From positions 5,766,001 through 5,830,000 of the forward strand of contig CM060733.1 in assembly GCA_030704615.1 (NCBI GenBank): a DNA stretch of 64,000 nucleotides, written 5' to 3'. This document shows, piece by piece, positions 45,401-56,173 of the stretch. This DNA comes from Takakia lepidozioides (lineage: Eukaryota > Streptophyta > Takakiopsida > Takakiales > Takakiaceae). The translations under genes were made by a program, and so were the position numbers. Each line of letters starts with the position of its first letter. Positions within the stretch are counted from its first letter, which is position 1. Below the pieces are notes generated by a model. The model saw only the letters and a list, made by a program, of their open reading frames with translations, ran no database searches and was not told the DNA's origin.

Positions 45401-48400
45401 TTTTCCTAAGTATGTAAGTTCTTTTTGTTTCTTTTGTCCCATAAGAGCTTTGAGCTTTCTGCGGACGTTATAAAGTTCCATTTAATTTTATTTCATTTGC
45501 TTGTTATCTTGGTTTCATTTCATACTGAATCTCTTATCATCGTCCGAAGCCATTATCAGTTCCACCATGACCTTTATTACACTCCATGGGTATATTAGAG
45601 ATGCCAGTATGGACCCATTGTTTGCTGCGATAGAAATTCTCCAAGCATGCACCAGTTGATACTAGTATTTGGGAGAAAGTGTGCGTACTACATCCGCAAG
45701 CACTACTTGGGAAGACTTGAAAACTGAACCCTGAATAGATGCCAGTGAGGGCAGCAACATTAAAGTCCCACTTGCCATTGCCTGGTGGCTCACAATCTGC
45801 ATCCCATTTCCCATCACAAGGTCAGATCTGGGGTTCTGATATGTATGTATCAAACTTTGACTTCTAAGGCACACTGTCATTTGGTGAATGTATTTAAGCC
45901 AATACTTGACTTTTGCTAACCTCAATGCAGGGAAATTGGGAGGAATATTGTGAATGACAGACAATCACTGGCCAAGTAGGAGTTACCTCCAGCAGAAATC
46001 ATAAAACGAACAGAGGCACTTACTGGTGTGATTGCATGCAGTAAAATAGATTCAGAACAAAATGTTTACACTATCTGCAACAGTCAACCACGTCCCTTTA
46101 CTGCACGAACTAGCCAAGCAGTGAAGCAAAGTGAGGGGACACAATACATGCCTGCCAAGAGCCTACACCTGCTGTAGCGCGAAGCATTGGTTGTATTTTT
46201 TGGGTGAGAAGGGACAAGTTGAACAATGACTGCCCACGCACAACCTGACAGAACAATACGAGCTTACGAGTTGGAAGCATACTTGTGGATTGTGATTAAG
46301 AGGTGCTCTTCTCAAGGTAGCATATTGCATGTACAGTGTTACAGAGTAGTACTAACACACATCTAGACACCATGATCCAAGAATGTCCATGAGAAGGTTT
46401 TCTGGAAGCTCACACAAAAGCAAGACGCGTGCTGATTACAACTCTTAGTGAATGGACAATCATGCAAAGATGCACATGAAAATCAGGCTGTCATACAGGA
46501 ACCGACCTCCTCACCAAAATTGCTGATGTAAGAATCTGGAATTCCGCAAAGCCTACCCAGGGCATCACCATGTGGCTGCACCAGTCCGTATATCTCATCC
46601 ATATAGCCTGTCCATTATCCCCCATTCGATCCTTACAACTGTAAGTGCTTGTACCACCATGAATTCACCGGCTAGAAGCAACAGACAAATTGTTTGCAGC
46701 CTTGATAAATCCGACAGATTTGAATCTTGAATTTCCTACTGACTAATTGTGATAAATGTCTAGCAGATACTTGGCTAGATGCCATTAAAGTTTTTAAGGA
46801 CATGTTTAACAGAAAGGTTTCCTGCAAATATAAACACATCCCAACGATTGATAAGAACGTGCACCTTGCAAAGCAAGACTTATACGGTCAATGGCAGCCA
46901 TAGCAAGTAAAGCCCACTCCTGTGTCCATCTGGCTTGACCCTTGACCTGATTTTTCCACCCAACCAACAACGTACTCTCAACATCCAATACACCACTTCC
47001 ATTTGATAGGATTCGACGATTCCTCTGCAAAAGTGGTTTCTATAGAAGAAGTCAAATAAGCATTATGTTTTCTTGAAAAGTAGCACTTTGATTACTTGAA
47101 TGTAGAAGAGTCCCTTCAAATCGCATCTTTCAGTTCTTAGACAACTGACAGGGTGGGCTGTACCTTGAGCCAGTACACAAAGCACATGTTGAGCTCCTCG
47201 CTCTCAGAGGCTATGCAGGCATTCTCCATAGCTAATGCAATCAGCTCACACAGATCATCTCCAGACAATGCTGTCTGCTTGTAAAAATACTGAAACCGGT
47301 TGAGTCTTGACACTTTTTCGAACTTCAGCCACAACAGCTGAAAATTCTGAACTTTGTTACTCCCTCCCTGCTTCTCTATAAACTAAACTATAGAAGCAGC
47401 GCACAGCGGAAGAGACAGAAAGTGCCTTACCTTATCAATGCGAGCCAAGCACAAGCCAAAGAATCCATCGAGAGCTATGTCCAGAAGCACCACATCCCTA
47501 CTTGCCCATTCAGCTCGCCAGACATTTTCCAGTCGCCTCCGGGCCTCCACCACTTTCCCTGGAATCCACCTGCACCCTTTCAACAAAGTCTCGCAATTGG
47601 GTCCTGCTTCCATTATTGTCCCCAGTCCTGTTTGGTGTTGGTGGCTGAAGCTTATGCTCTTTCACTTCATGTGTTGAAAGGTGGTTTATTAACTCTCCCC
47701 TGCTTTGGTCTATTTTGGGACTTTCTCTGTTCCCATGTGCCCTTCGGAGCTTTGTTTCAGGCATGAGGCCTTCACCCTTAGACAATCACTCGAGCAATAG
47801 ATTTTATTTTTGGCTTTGTTTTGTTTCCTCTCTCATGTTTTCTTCCATTTTGTCCCATAAGCTCTATGAGCTTTCCGTTATAAAGCACCATTCCATTCCA
47901 TTCTTTCTTTTGTTATAAAGTACCATTTCATTTCATTTCCTCTGGTTGCTTGTCTGTTGGGTTGACCTGTACTGGCTTGGCCTGAAGTGCAATGGCAATC
48001 AGCTGGTATATATCTTCAATTTGATCCAAGAAATTGACCCTTTGCACCCCACAACAATACAAGAGAATGTACCCATGCTGTTCCCTGCGAACGTTAGCTT
48101 GCCATAGCCTTACAGCCATTGACCCCACAGGAAACTAACCCTCCCGGAGCCTTTTGTGGGGTTCACACCCACCAGGGTTTGACAATACAAGAGAATGTAC
48201 TCATAAGACGTTATTTGCCGTAGCCTTGTGGCCATAGACCCATATTGGGTTTAACAATACAACAGAAACACATAAAGACAGAGGGACTAACCAAGCATCC
48301 CGGTTGGAGCAGATATGATAAATCATTGCCTTAAGATCATCATCGAGCAAACCTTTGCTCATCTCCATGGCCACATCGACATCTGCCCCCGAGTGCACCG

Positions 48401-51400
48401 TCTTCAGCACCCACAGGAAATGCTGTGCCAATTATCCCCATTGCAATATCAAACCATCAGAATCCTGTCACTAAAGTATACAAGCCTGCCCTTCGAATAG
48501 TGGTATATCCATCAAAGTGAAAGATGTACTCCTGGCTTCAAGGGCTCCTTTTCTATTTATTCTCAACTAGTCAAGAGTAGAGCCAGTTCCCCACTGGCAG
48601 ATCAAAAATTCGTTGGTGTACTAGTCGTGCAGATCTATTTCATGTTAATAAGTTGAAACGCACTTACACATCTCTGCCTAAAGTAGGCTGTTTCCACACA
48701 TCCTCTTGCTAGCACAATTGTAGGAATTCCAGAAAGACAGACAACTACATCTTTGAGAATGTAGGTCAATCCCTCCCCTTCACTACATCTCTCCGCTTCT
48801 CCTCTTGAAAGCACGCAAAGAAACGGGAATGGCTAGGGATTAGGTACTTGGAAAGCCGGAATCAGATGGGGCAGATGCCGGGGACGTGCTGTTATCGGGT
48901 GGTTCATGGTCTCCAGAGCTTCCTTCGTTATGTGTCCATTGTACCTGTTAGCATGCACTTCCTCTGACGTAAGGTATGCTACTGAGAACTCGGAATTCCC
49001 TCTCAGGAAGGAAAGAAATGTGGACTGGCAACAAGGGGCCCTGAGCCCTAGACTTGCAATAAACTTTCTTTGTTTCGTGTCTGTTCCCCAATGCAAGTAC
49101 AAGTGAGAGAGAGCATAATCACCAGAGAGTTCGGTAGAAATTGTCCATGCTATTTGTGTGCAAAAAGTCCAAGTAAGCCTGCAGAGAGAGCGGCAAGGTA
49201 GGCAGAATCAGAAATACCAATAAACGTGAAAATTGTGTCTTTTAACTGTTGCACGCTGTGGACAAGTGTGCTATATCTCCCAATGGAGACTGACTCAACA
49301 TCTCACGAGAATATGAGCAATTTGTACGTACCTCACAAATGTGAATATCTTCAGGGGAGGTGTTTGTGTGCAGCTTCTGATGCCACTGCTCCAAGAATAG
49401 TTCTTCTAAGCCTGGCCTGTGTAGCCAGAGCTGAATTCAGCTTACAAAATCAGTAACTTACGTTTCTCGATGGTGTGGCAAAAGGTGGAAGGAAGCCCTT
49501 CAGTGATTATCAAGAGAGTGAAATAGAGTCGTGCTACGGAGTTACACTCTAAAAATATAGTTTCCAAGGTGCGAAAAAAGACTGAAGTTTTGGACAAGAG
49601 CCATACCTATGCCCCTCTTTAATCCCATGCTCCCGCATTATGTTTAAGATTCTGCAAGAAAAGTACTGAAATGAGAGTAGCTATCGGACAACTGATTCTT
49701 GAGCTGAAGAGGCCCTATCAACCAGTGAATCACAAGCATTTTTGGCACTACATGTATTGCCCCTCCATAGGAATCAACCAGGAAGAACTTGTCAATATAT
49801 GGCCCACACTGTCTCAAGTGCTAGAGTATGCCGAGCACCAGGGTTAATCGTCTCTTGAACATGCTGTTGTGCTGTACTCCACATTCTAATCAAGTCCCAA
49901 CTCCGACTTCAACCTACCCTGTGGGGTGGATTTACATGGTGGAAGAACTTACCCCATGCGAATCTGTTCCGAGTCACCACCCCCACGTGGTATTGTGGCC
50001 AGAGCCAACCTTGCAAAACGACGGATCAAAGGGTCTTTGCCACCTCTCACTTTTTGTGCCATTGAAGTTGCCAGCCGCTACAACTCAAACAAAACCCCAA
50101 AGGATAATTATGTCCAATTGAAGGTCATGAGAACTCCACCCAACCATAAACATCGCAAACATTACTTGTACTTAAGTGGGCTTTACGAAATCCGGACATC
50201 TTCCAGATCAGTTCCTGCAAGGCAGCCGTAACTGTGGAACCAATGCGCGCTAAGGTACCTGAGATAACCAAGGTGGTCTCGCAGGTAAGTGCTGAGCTTA
50301 CTTGTAGATTGTAAAGTAGAAAATTATGGGCAACTCCAGCCGAGGTCTTCCAGATTGGCAGTATAGTACCTCGACATTAGGCACTCTAGAGAATTCTTAT
50401 GGGAATTCCCGCTCTGTCCTGCCCTCTCATTAGGTAATAGGGACTCTGACTAATTCAGCAATAAAGACAATAGCCACCAAAAAATCAATGCAGCTCCTGA
50501 CACACTCCTACCTCTTTCCACGACAGTAAGCCTTGAACCGTGCTTTGACGATCTGAGCATATATCCTGAGGTGACTACGTGACTACGCACAAAACCGAAG
50601 GAATGAACGTCATAGAACCTTACCTCTTGCACGTGCGCGATGTCCTTGGATTGGTAGTTGCAGTTGCGGTACCACACCAACTGAAAATGCAGGTACTCAG
50701 GCATAATAGATTAATGTGCATGTCATCATAATGTTCCAAGTTACATACAATGGAAGATGGATTAGCCTACCTTAGGTCTTCCAAATGTGAGCAAAACAGG
50801 AAGCACTTCTGCCTTTGTAAATTAGATATTATAATCTGACAAATATACTGTCAAAGTGAATATTGGCCTGGATATTTAGAGCCTGGAGTTTGATGCTTTG
50901 TAGAAGTAGATACTAGATAGTATGTATGTCCGGACCAAAGAAGTGCTTGATCTTTTTGACATGCAGCTATCTACTGAGAGATCTTTTTGAAGTGATCTTT
51001 TTGACTCGCAAAAGGTATGTAAAGTACCTGTCTATTGGCAGAGAATCGGAGCCAGGTATAAATGAGAGCCATGCCAGCCGCACCCACAGCCTCTGCTGAA
51101 TCCAATAGCTCAGATGCCAGAATGAAGCGGCTGAAGAGCGACCAGTTGCTGTAGGTCGTCTCCGGCACAACAACCTGGTGCACCACCACTGAACGCTAAA
51201 TATGTGTACATATCTGGACAAAATTACTTCCTGCTTCCCATCAAAGCTTCCTTCCTCGCATCAGTCGACAACGTCACTCTCAGATATGCAGGGGTGTTGC
51301 CCAGTTGGGCGTTCAAATGTAGTAAGCGGACGTTTCTTTTCCAGGACAATTTAGCACGATTCCTAAGAGAAATGAAAGCTGGACTTTCTAAAATAGTTTC

Positions 51401-53522
51401 AATTTCGGTGCGCAGAGCATACCTGATCAACAAGGTCTTTTAAATCCATCGACTTCAAGTCCACTGAGAAGTGGCTACCGTTGTTATACCAATTTCCCTC
51501 CTTATCCTGTCCAAGCATTACACCAAGTCAATTTTACCTGATATATGTGTGTACATATCAGCTGATTTTCAGTTTAATCCCTCATTTTGCACCGAGAAAG
51601 AACAACAACCAAACCCATGGACTCGAGAATCTCATCTCTCGAGAGCCATGGACCTCAAGAGTCAATGGCCATCTCGAACTCTTGAACTCGATGGGTAACA
51701 CACAGAGGGTTCACGAGTTCGAGATGACCCATGGATATATGTGTTACTTGCCCGCTCCACCTGCTCCTATCACACACTACAGATTGCAGACCTGTCTATC
51801 CCCTGTCTATCCGCAATAAAATTCGCTTTCAAAACTTGTAGATGTATGTCAGAGGATAGATCAATGACAAATGCAGACCTGTGTTACTTGTTGAAACATT
51901 ATGACTGTGTTAGGAAATGATCTAGAACTCGAGACATGCACATTAAATGTCTTTTATTCTCGATTCTCTTCCCATAGGCCTACAACTCACTCTTAATACA
52001 AAAACCAATCGCCGTGGTGCCTCATGGTTACAAATTCTTATCACCACCTGTTTCAGGAAAAAACATCAAATCAACATCAGGCGCCGAGCTTGAGCTGACT
52101 ATACCCATCTCTCCGAGTACTCTCTTGCCAGACCAATAATGAAGTGCAACCTTCATGCTAATCTCACATCCGAAAATGCTTAGGACTAGACTGCTCCCGT
52201 ACTCTTCACATGGACTGTTAACAGCATCCAGTGCGTTTAATTGTACCTCTTGCAAGTACCCGTTCGCCATGTGCGGTTATATATAAGAAAAAGACTGTAA
52301 AACTTGAATCTCACAGTCTGTGGACTTCGTCGATTTATCTGATTTCTAATGCTTAGCTTAGAAACTTGGCAAAAAAAGATTGTGTAGGAAAAGTGTGGAA
52401 GTCTGAACCTGCCATTGACCATGCCGTGCAAGTAAGAAGGGTGTCTCGATAGCCTTGGATTCATTCACAGCTACAGTACCAGAAGGCCACCATGTACTGT
52501 CGGGCAACTTCCAGTTGTCAACACCCCAATGCAAAATCTGCTTACCAATCCCGAGGTAAGAGACTCTGACGTTTGAAACTACAGCCCCCTTTTTCTACCT
52601 CTATAGTTCCAAGTCTTTCGTTCTTAGATTCCTTTCTGTCTGTCGAGCTCCCCCGCGGGATTGAGGCGGGATAGTCTCACGGAGAAAAGAGGCTATGACA
52701 ATCCATTATCCAACGTTGTCTTTAAAAAGGGAATTGGACTGTCCACATCCCCCTTTCCTTTCCCAACATTCCCGCGGGGGCATGGTTCCTTAACCTCAGG
52801 CCCTCTAGTTCTCATCTCAAGCCTTCCATAAAAAGTAGCCCTTCCCCGTCCATGCATTTGCCTGGACTTAATGAGTGAAAAAATTTGTTCAATCTTGTCA
52901 AAACAGTTCGATAGTCCTGTGAGAGTATCAGAGTTCATACCATGCCGTTCTCGGGTAATGTTATCTCCACTAAGAAAACCCCATCTTGACTCCCACTCTT
53001 CACGGCCAAAAGCAGCCCTTTCTTGATCACATATGAAGCGGTTGTTTCCTCTAAATCAGTGCACAAGGCACCGTTATTGACACTTAGACCATCACCATTT
53101 ACAATGGCTGGGAACTCTGATGCCATGGTAGACTCCGCTTCTGCTCTCATAGCTGCTGTTCCTACTCTCTGTCTGAGGCCATTGCATTGTGATTTGTGAA
53201 ATCTGGAAAGGCCCGTATTTACAAATTCGGGGATGTAGTCACCAGACCTTCCTCGAGCACTCAATACAGAGGAACTTAATAATCTACGAGGCGTTGTAAC
53301 CGTGGAAGAAAAACACAGCTTAGGACATCGTGAAGTCTGTAGAAATAACTCATAGTGAACTGTCTTATGATAAGCATAAGCCATGCACATCTGGTGTTGC
53401 CTTCTGCCAGCCGGTTTCGGTGCAATCGAGTACAAAGAAGAGAGGAAACTTTCATTTCGACCGAAGTGGCCAACAGCATTGCTCACAGGACGATGGACAA
53501 GAAACAGGTTTTCGAGTGCCAT
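39410..53522 (-). CDS. GWD: Alpha-glucan water dikinase family protein (R1/GWD-like), plastid
   Basis: A 14-kb gene of roughly 27 or more exons. GWDs phosphorylate starch glucosyl units, using ATP's beta-phosphate through a phosphohistidine. ATG 53522 opens exon 52941-53522 (transit-like N-terminus). CBM45-like text: ILHWGVDNWKLPDSTWWPSG (52409-52537) and NWYNNGSHFSVDLK (near 51437-51500). Further exons: 51028-51174, 50624-50680, LALATIPRGGGDSEQIRM (about 50000), NIMREHGIKEGHR (about 49610), LEQWHQKLHTNTSPEDIHIC (about 49335-49420), HITKEALETMNHPITARPRH (about 48870), LKTVHSGADVDVAMEMSKGL (about 48380), VVLLDIALDGFFGLCLARID (about 47450) and EWALLAMAAIDRISLALQ (about 46880). The catalytic-His motif TDVLSHVAIRARN is at about 45280-45330. 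ATP-grasp text: SLIARSDSNGEDLETFAGAG (40785 on), exons 40368-40446 and 40037-40111, and last exon 39410-39475 with DIEGAYSNGIFMVVQSRPQ and stop. Several blocks differ from angiosperm GWD1/PWD, suggesting another subfamily. No break seen. Confidence 0.9.
41289..41812. repeat. Direct repeat pair within a water dikinase intron
   Basis: 41289-41490 and about 41584-41812 share GGGACTTACC, AATTAGTTC, CACACAAGCATCAA (or close), AACAGGGCCA, GGCTTT and AAAGTTGGTGAACA in the same order. A further fragment of the unit (TTGAAAGTTAGTGAACAGAGGTGCAGGGACTACGTTCTTGATGG, written here only as a region) lies at about 39590-39640 in the last intron. Between the first two copies is a GT/GA microsatellite (41490-41534). 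This looks like a dispersed repeat partly duplicated in tandem. Confidence 0.7.
43215..43318. repeat. Dispersed intronic repeat, copy 1
   Basis: Shares with 48052-48181 the sequence order ATGCC/ATGCTG-TTCCCTGC, GGCCATCAACCCCA or GCCATTGACCCCA, GGAAACTAACC, TCCCGGA, CCTTTTGTGGG, GTTC and CCCACCAGGGT. About 100 bp, in another intron of the same gene. The GTTCGCGCCC string looks like a Pol III B box, but no A box is convincing. Confidence 0.65.
48052..48245. repeat. Dispersed intronic repeat, copies 2 and 3 in tandem
   Basis: ACAATACAAGAGAATGTAC occurs at about 48054 and again at 48182, each followed by CAT and a GCC(A/G)TAGCCTT...GCCAT(T/A)GACCC block. This makes one complete and one partial ~130-bp unit. 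A related stretch (AGAATGTACTCATAAGACGTTT) lies at about 41213 in another intron. The family is confined, within this window, to the water dikinase introns. Confidence 0.65.
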
Positions 53523-55549
53523 AATCTGCAAAAATAAAGATTATCGATGTAACAAAGGAGACACTGTTGAAAGTCACTGTTTTCAACGATGCATCAGTTC
53601 TGCAACCTAGAGCCGCCCCTGGAGGAAGGATCTATATGTATAGGATGGATCTGTAGGAATTTCAGCAATGATTTGCAGGGAGAGGGGAACGTAGAACTGA
53701 TAGCATAAGAAGTTAGGTTCACGAACATGTTTGACAGACAATCGATAGAAGTGTGGTAGATATCCGAGAAACTCAGAATGACGGAGAATCTTGAAGAAAT
53801 CAGAATTACATCACAAAATGTGGACAGAAAAATAACTAACTGGTGGCTCGTGAGATTACTTGGAGCGCCAGTCTGACAAATGCACTCCAACTGTAGATGC
53901 GAGAAGAGTATGGCAAGCAGCGAGGGTATTGTTGAATCTTGCTATGAAAATGCACGGAGTTAGAAAAGAACCGCGGCCAGTACTATCATGTGTAGCATCG
54001 GTCACATGACCGCTCTTCCGCTCGAGGACTAGTACTGGCAAATCGAAATACATGATATCACATGTGAAGCACAAATCTGAAGGCAAACTCTTAGTCCCCA
54101 AAAGTCGTTTAACGCATCATAAGTTGAACAAAACTACTGATACAAACGTTTCTCTTAAAGGGGGATTGTCCTGTAAGCCACCCGAATTCAGACAACAAGA
54201 GATTAAGTCCAATTTCCGGCAAAACATTTTCAAGAGCTCTGAAATTTGAGTTCCTCAGCCCGTCCTGAGCTCGACTGATGACCAGAGTATATAACTCCTA
54301 ATGCACGTGCCATCGATGACTTGATGTCCGCAGTGATCAGTGCATTCACCTCTGTAGGTATCATGAATCCATCATCTTCACAGCTCCATCATTTCTATCT
54401 AACTCTCTCGCTCGATGACAGTTCCGCCAACTTGACTAATTCAACTCAATCTACCCTATCCAAGGTCCTTCCGGAATCTCAGTCTCCTTGCCGGCGGCTA
54501 CTCTATCATCACGGGAAGCACGGGCCGCAGGTGACCGGATACCGGCGGTGCTCACTAACCTGGACTGAGTTGGGGCATGGAAATCCAAATGTTTTTATTT
54601 GGAGACGTGCCAGAGTCTTCACGTGGCGGTGTTGCCACGTGTTGCATTATGTAGCCTGTCGCTTTCACTAACGGAAATTCCTGTCTCTCACGCGCACAGC
54701 TGGAAACCCTAATGTATAACCCTCAGTTTCACATTTCTAGGGGCATACGTGGATAGACTGTGAAATCCCACCTTCTCTGGCTTCACAACATTCCGCCCGA
54801 AATGTGCTCCCTTCTACGAGCAGAATCAGCTTCTCTTGTAGCTGGCAAGGCAGTGATACCCACCTGGCAGGGAACGCGCAATCCAGCAAAGGATTCCGCT
54901 TCGATTACAGGCGAACTTTCCACGTCACAAGGCATTCCGCTTGGAATGCGTGAGCTTGTCAGATTCTGCACGTCCGACTGCGTCGTGGCTGCCAGCCAGA
55001 TGTCTTGCAGGCAAGTGCCTTATCCAGTACACTTGGGCACACCCCCTTCTCACACGTTGCATCGAGGGTGCTTGACGCGTGCCATAGTAGGTGGATTCAG
55101 TCCATTCCCAGGGTAAGTTTTTGTTAATGACGTTTGTATTCCAGCAAACGAAGACGAACCGACGATTTGCATCCACATTCATCCATCCCATCCATGCAAT
55201 CGTCATAGTGTGGACTAACGAATGTGGAGTCTGGACAGCTGTCGCAGACGACGAGCAGTCTCATAAATAAAAAGAGGTGTACGAACAGAATATTCTAGGT
55301 ATATATCCACGTATTTACTATTTACCCTGCGCTCTCTGGCCTTCATATACAATGAGCTTCACTCCCAAAGCCACTGCCTTCTGCGCTTCCGAGCCTGTCT
55401 CGCACATATCCCTCGTGTGTTTGCAACGCTTGTTGATTAGATTTCCAGAGCGTTATTCGCAGTTTGAGGATTCAGAGTTGTCAGATCGTGTCTGTGCGCT
55501 CCCGGAAAGTCAGATTTGAGTGTCTGCATTCCAGTTCTAGTCGATAAAG
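53523..55549. promoter_or_regulatory. Divergent intergenic region between the water dikinase (minus) and TSPO (plus)
   Basis: About 2 kb that must hold both promoters. The dikinase appears to have a 5' UTR intron: minus-strand TTTTGCAG precedes its ATG at 53525-53532. Plus ORFs at 54321-54671 and 54760-55116 show no domain, and I regard them as chance. AT-rich TATA-like strings lie at 55258-55270 and 55299-55306, about 250-290 bp before the TSPO ATG. An inverted ABRE/G-box pair is annotated separately. Confidence 0.5.
54620..54641. promoter_or_regulatory. Inverted ABRE/G-box pair
   Basis: CACGTGGC (54620-54627) and GCCACGTG (54634-54641) are perfect inverses separated by 6 bp. CACGTGGC is the classical abscisic-acid response element bound by bZIP (ABF/ABI5) factors, and ABREs usually act in pairs. 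It lies about 0.9 kb upstream of TSPO, whose Arabidopsis relative is ABA- and osmotic-stress-induced, and 1.1 kb from the dikinase start. Regulation is inferred. Confidence 0.5.
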
Positions 55550-56173
55550 ATGTCGAGTGGCGAGGGGCTTGCGAAGAGGTCCAGGGATCCTCAAGAGGTT
55601 GGTCAGCCAGATGAGACTGACAAGAAGTACATGGCCAAGAGCTACCGGGCAGTGTCAGAGATAGCAAAGAAGCCGGGAGTGGCGAGCTTGGCAGTTGCGG
55701 TGGCCATTCCTTTTATTGCGGGAATTATAGACGGGGCTGTCAACAGTCCTAACAATCAGTGGTACAAGGATCTGAAGAAACCTTTCTGGAATCCCCCGGG
55801 CTTCTTGTTCGGAGCCGCATGGAGTATCTTGTACCCATTGATGGGACTGGCCTCGTGGCTTGTGTGGACCAAGGGAGGTTTGCAGAAACAAGGCTATCCT
55901 TTGGCTCTGTACGCAGTTCAGCTAGTGCTCAATCTTCTCTGGCCCGTTTTCTTCTTCGGCAAGCATAATGTGGGGCTTGCACTGATCGATATCGTCGCCC
56001 TGGCAGGTGTACTGGTGCTTATGATCGCTGCATTCAAGCCTGTAAATCATGTCGCAGCCAATTTGATGAAGGGTTATCTTGCCTGGGTGTTGTTTGCCGC
56101 TGCCCTCACAATCAACATCTTCTTCAAAAACCGCGGCGGTACGACGGCGGTCGCAGAGCAACATGCAGAGTAA
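55550..56173 (+). CDS. TSPO: TSPO/MBR family membrane protein, plant type
   Basis: Single uninterrupted 207-codon frame, intronless as in other plant TSPO genes. A polar N-terminal extension of about 45 residues (MSSGEGLAKRSRDPQEVGQP) precedes the conserved five-helix core. The core has KPGVASLAVAVAIPFIAGII (TM1), then the signature loop QWYKDLKKPFWNPPGFLFGA and WSILYPLMGLASWLVW (TM2), LALYAVQLVLNLLWPVFFFG (TM3), IDIVALAGVLVLMIAAFKPV (TM4) and YLAWVLFAAALTINIFF (TM5). The Trp and Pro residues of the TspO signature are intact. Plant TSPO resides in ER, Golgi and plastid-associated membranes, binds heme/porphyrins and is turned over after ABA or stress induction. The extension length fits the land-plant type. 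Start at 55550 (AAAGATGTC) is the only ATG before the core. Confidence 0.96.
   Translation: MSSGEGLAKRSRDPQEVGQPDETDKKYMAKSYRAVSEIAKKPGVASLAVAVAIPFIAGIIDGAVNSPNNQWYKDLKKPFWNPPGFLFGAAWSILYPLMGLASWLVWTKGGLQKQGYPLALYAVQLVLNLLWPVFFFGKHNVGLALIDIVALAGVLVLMIAAFKPVNHVAANLMKGYLAWVLFAAALTINIFFKNRGGTTAVAEQHAE

Noticed and set aside
47422-47766. Plus-strand 114-codon ORF
   Set aside because: Shadow of a dikinase exon (DIALDGFFGLCLARID on the minus strand).
54760-55116. Plus-strand 118-codon ORF upstream of TSPO
   Set aside because: No domain, no neighbouring exons, GC-skewed chance frame inside a promoter region.
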